DNA of 64,000 nucleotides, from contig NZ_RRYH01000012.1 of the NCBI RefSeq assembly GCF_004010155.1, positions 62,001-126,000 of the forward strand, read 5' to 3'. A program made the translations under genes and the position numbers. Source of the DNA: Solirhodobacter olei (GTDB lineage Bacteria; Pseudomonadota; Alphaproteobacteria; Rhodobacterales; Rhodobacteraceae). Positions 62,029 through 64,000 of this stretch are shown in pieces; within the stretch, counting starts at the first letter, position 1, and every line of letters begins with the position of its first letter. The notes beneath the pieces were generated by a model. The model was given only the letters and a program-made list of their open reading frames with translations. It was not told the origin of the DNA and made no database searches.

Positions 62029-63396
62029 ATGCGGATCGCCCTTGCCTGCCTGGCCCTGCATTTCTGCGCCGCCGCAGCCCCGGCAGGGGCCGGGGAGGAC
62101 CCGCCGCCGGGCACCACGCTGCGCTTCGATCTCGCATCCGCCCTGCGGGTGGATCGCAACTTCGCCCTCGCCCCCGCCGCGCCGGGAACCTCCACGCTTT
62201 TTGACACGCGGCTGGGCTTCGGCCTCCGCTCGGTCACGCGGCAGGACCGGCTGATCCTCGATCTTGGCGGCACGCTGCGGCTGGCCCGGCTGCCCGGGCA
62301 GGGGGACGAGGCGCGCATTGACGACCGCACGGCGCGGCTGGGCTACCACCACACCGGCGCCGGTGCGCGGATGGAGGTCCGCGTCGAGACCGGGGTGGCC
62401 GATCTGCGCTTCCTCGACCCGCTGGAGCAGGCCCGGCTGTCGGGCAGCGACCTCGCCGGCGGCACGGCGGGCCAGCGGCGCATCACTACGGCTCGGCTCG
62501 GCTTCGCATCCGGGATCGACGCACCCCTCGGACTGACGGCCGAGGCCGGGGCGCGGACCCGGCGCTATTCCGGGGCAGGCGCAGGCCATTACGACAGCCG
62601 CAGCCTGCGGGCCCGGCTTGGCCTTCGGCTGCAGCTGGCGGAGGGCGCCGAGGCCCGCGCCTGGCTCAGCCGGATCGACTATCGCGCGAAGGACCCTGCC
62701 GGGTCAGTGGAACGGCAGGGCCGGCTGGGCGTCACGCTGGCGCAGGACCTGCCCGGCGCGCTGCGGCTGGAGCTGAGCCTCGGCGCGGCGCGGCAGACGC
62801 AGACCACCGGGCGCCGGAGCACGGCGATCGGCGGTGCGGTGCTGACCCGCGAGGCCGGGCGTGGGCGGCTTTCGGCAGAGCTCCGCCGCGATCTAGGGCC
62901 GAACGGGCCGCGGCAGACGCTCCTGCTTTCACGCGTGATCGAGCTGCCGGAGGGCGGGCTTTGCTTCCGCCTCGGGGCCTCGCGTCTCAACGGCGGCGCG
63001 ACGGAGGGGCTGGCGCGGCTGGACTACCGCCAGGCCCTGCCCACGGGACGGTTCCGCCTGCGCCTGTCGCGCGAGATCGCGAGCCCGGTGCCGGACGGCG
63101 GTCTCGACGTGGGCGAGGAGCTGATCACCCGGGCCGACGCACGCTACCGCTACCAGATCAGCGCGCGCGACAGGATCGACCTCTCGGCGCTTTTCGCCCG
63201 CACCGACCCGGCGCTTGCATCCGGTGCCGGGCGGCAGAGCTGGACCACGCTCAGCGCCACCTTCACCCGCCAGATGACGCCCGGCTGGGCCCTCGCGGCC
63301 GGGATCAGCCATCGGCGCAGCACCGCGGCCGGCATTGCGGGCCGCGACAACCTACTCTTCCTCCGGCTCAGCCGCAGCCTGACCGTCCGGCCCTGA
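62029..63396 (+). CDS. Predicted outer-membrane beta-barrel protein
   Basis: A 455-aa secreted protein with signal peptide (IALACLALHFCAAAAPAGAG). The mature part alternates charged and hydrophobic residues in many short strands with conserved aromatic/Arg pairs (TLRFDLASALRVDRNFALAP, RLGYHHTGAGARMEVRVETG, LRARLGLRLQLAEGAEARAW), and ends in a strand pattern FLRLSRSLTVRP. That fits a beta-barrel. Its place after the export protein suggests a surface role in polysaccharide export or anchoring. No family is named with confidence. Confidence 0.75.
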   Translation: MRIALACLALHFCAAAAPAGAGEDPPPGTTLRFDLASALRVDRNFALAPAAPGTSTLFDTRLGFGLRSVTRQDRLILDLGGTLRLARLPGQGDEARIDDRTARLGYHHTGAGARMEVRVETGVADLRFLDPLEQARLSGSDLAGGTAGQRRITTARLGFASGIDAPLGLTAEAGARTRRYSGAGAGHYDSRSLRARLGLRLQLAEGAEARAWLSRIDYRAKDPAGSVERQGRLGVTLAQDLPGALRLELSLGAARQTQTTGRRSTAIGGAVLTREAGRGRLSAELRRDLGPNGPRQTLLLSRVIELPEGGLCFRLGASRLNGGATEGLARLDYRQALPTGRFRLRLSREIASPVPDGGLDVGEELITRADARYRYQISARDRIDLSALFARTDPALASGAGRQSWTTLSATFTRQMTPGWALAAGISHRRSTAAGIAGRDNLLFLRLSRSLTVRP

Positions 63397-63431
63397 GCTG
63401 ACGGAGAATTCGCTTGCGCGCGGGGGTCCCA

Positions 63432-64000
63432 ATGCCGCAGTCAGGGGCCATGATCCGAGCCGACGCCCCAGTCAGACCGCCCCGCGAGAGCCTCCCCCGC
63501 CGCTTCACCGGCTGGATCCGGAGGGAGCCGGTGGCGGCCGTGATCCTGATCCTCTGCGTCGCGATCGAGGCGGCGCTGGAGGGCAACGACGCCGGGCTGT
63601 GGGGCGCGCCGGGCTGGCGCGACGCCGCCTATTACTACGGCGCCTTCTGGGCCCCGCTGCTGAAGGGTGTGGCGCCGCTCTTTCCCGGCCAGCGGGAGGC
63701 GATGTTTCTCAGCTACGCGTTCCTGCACGGCGGCTTCCTGCATGTGACGCTGAACATGTGGACGCTTGTGGTGCTGACCCCGCCGGTGACGGCGCGGCTG
63801 GGCCAGGGGCGGTTTCTCGTCCTTTACCTGATCACGGCGGTGGGCGGCGGTGCGGGCTTTGCGCTCTTCAGCTTCTCGAACAATCCGATGATCGGCGCCT
63901 CCGGTGCGCTCTTCGGCATGGCGGGCGCGCTGCTGGCCTGGGCCTGGTCGGACCGCCGCGCCTTCGGCTGGAGCCGGATGCAGACTGCGCGGGCGCTGGC
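63432..64000 (+). CDS. Rhomboid family intramembrane protease, 5' part
   Basis: The frame starts at ATG 63432 (after GGGGGTCCC) and runs off the window. It shows an Arg-rich cytoplasmic N-terminus, a first TM (AAVILILCVAIEAALEG), then SYAFLHGGFLHVTLNMWTL with the conserved His/Asn of rhomboid TM2, and the catalytic-Ser loop MIGASGALFGMAGALLAW (GxSG). The catalytic His in the last TM is beyond the window edge. Its substrate is unknown. It stands 35 bases after the barrel gene, so it may be read from the same transcript. Confidence 0.87.
   Translation, partial: MPQSGAMIRADAPVRPPRESLPRRFTGWIRREPVAAVILILCVAIEAALEGNDAGLWGAPGWRDAAYYYGAFWAPLLKGVAPLFPGQREAMFLSYAFLHGGFLHVTLNMWTLVVLTPPVTARLGQGRFLVLYLITAVGGGAGFALFSFSNNPMIGASGALFGMAGALLAWAWSDRRAFGWSRMQTARAL

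Overview
The window is high-GC bacterial DNA with tightly packed genes, many 1-4 base start/stop overlaps and frequent GTG or TTG starts. Gene content points to an alphaproteobacterium, most likely of the Rhodobacteraceae/Paracoccaceae group: a tad pilus cluster whose two small pilins carry a VTVDWVVLTA core, an OmpA-like lipoprotein between cpaC and cpaE, dprA next to topA, a perfect TTAA-N7-TTAA (CtrA-type) site, and glnK-amt. Genus cannot be fixed from this sequence alone. I saw no rRNA, tRNA, CRISPR array, prophage or insertion sequence.

Layout. 1-5187: 3' end of dprA, topA, a two-subunit 3-oxoacid CoA-transferase and a small acetyltransferase. 5210-19012: a lytic transglycosylase divergent from a tad (Flp-type) pilus cluster: two tiny pilins, cpaB, cpaC, an OmpA-like lipoprotein, cpaE, cpaF, tadB, tadC, two TPR lipoproteins, the prepilin peptidase and an AAA+ ATPase. 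Hairpins after pilin 1, after cpaB and after the OmpA gene suggest several transcription units. 19098-28385: metabolic and accessory genes (Rieske oxygenase, a Gly/His-rich secreted protein, hydantoinase/oxoprolinase family protein, 2-hydroxyacid dehydrogenase, CsaA, ProC, YbjN protein, FAH-family enzyme, ion channel). 28437-36190: acetyltransferase, smpB, sulfurtransferase, aspartate aminotransferase, the nitrogen pair glnK-amt, and penicillin-binding protein 1A. 36272-40886: MlaC/MlaA lipid-asymmetry proteins and a type I secretion ABC transporter with its membrane fusion protein. 40931-48257: mostly housekeeping (RidA, GDPD, FemAB-like protein, pterin dehydratase, MscS, peroxiredoxin, FAD oxidoreductase, RsmD, HAD phosphatase, GNAT). 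48534-56914: smc, a MltB-type transglycosylase, a P-type proton ATPase and a Pta/Ptb-type acyltransferase. 57144-63396: dTDP-rhamnose genes rfbCBDA divergent from a polysaccharide operon (sugar transferase, export protein, outer-membrane beta-barrel). A rhomboid protease gene runs off the right end.

The most unusual non-coding signal is a family of four intergenic elements (about 627-704, 21542-21630, 31839-31927 and 53342-53396) built from 4-5 head-to-tail 11-bp units with core CGGTGC. Three of the four also share a conserved left flank. The unit length equals about one DNA helical turn, and the elements lie in both tandem and convergent gene gaps. I do not recognise them as a named element. 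Other points of interest are the Asp/Trp variant of the pilin processing site, a tadD-like lipoprotein that seems to start at CTG, the AAA+ ATPase tied to the tad genes, a CtrA-type box in the polysaccharide promoter region, and perfect DnaA boxes upstream of smc and cpaC.
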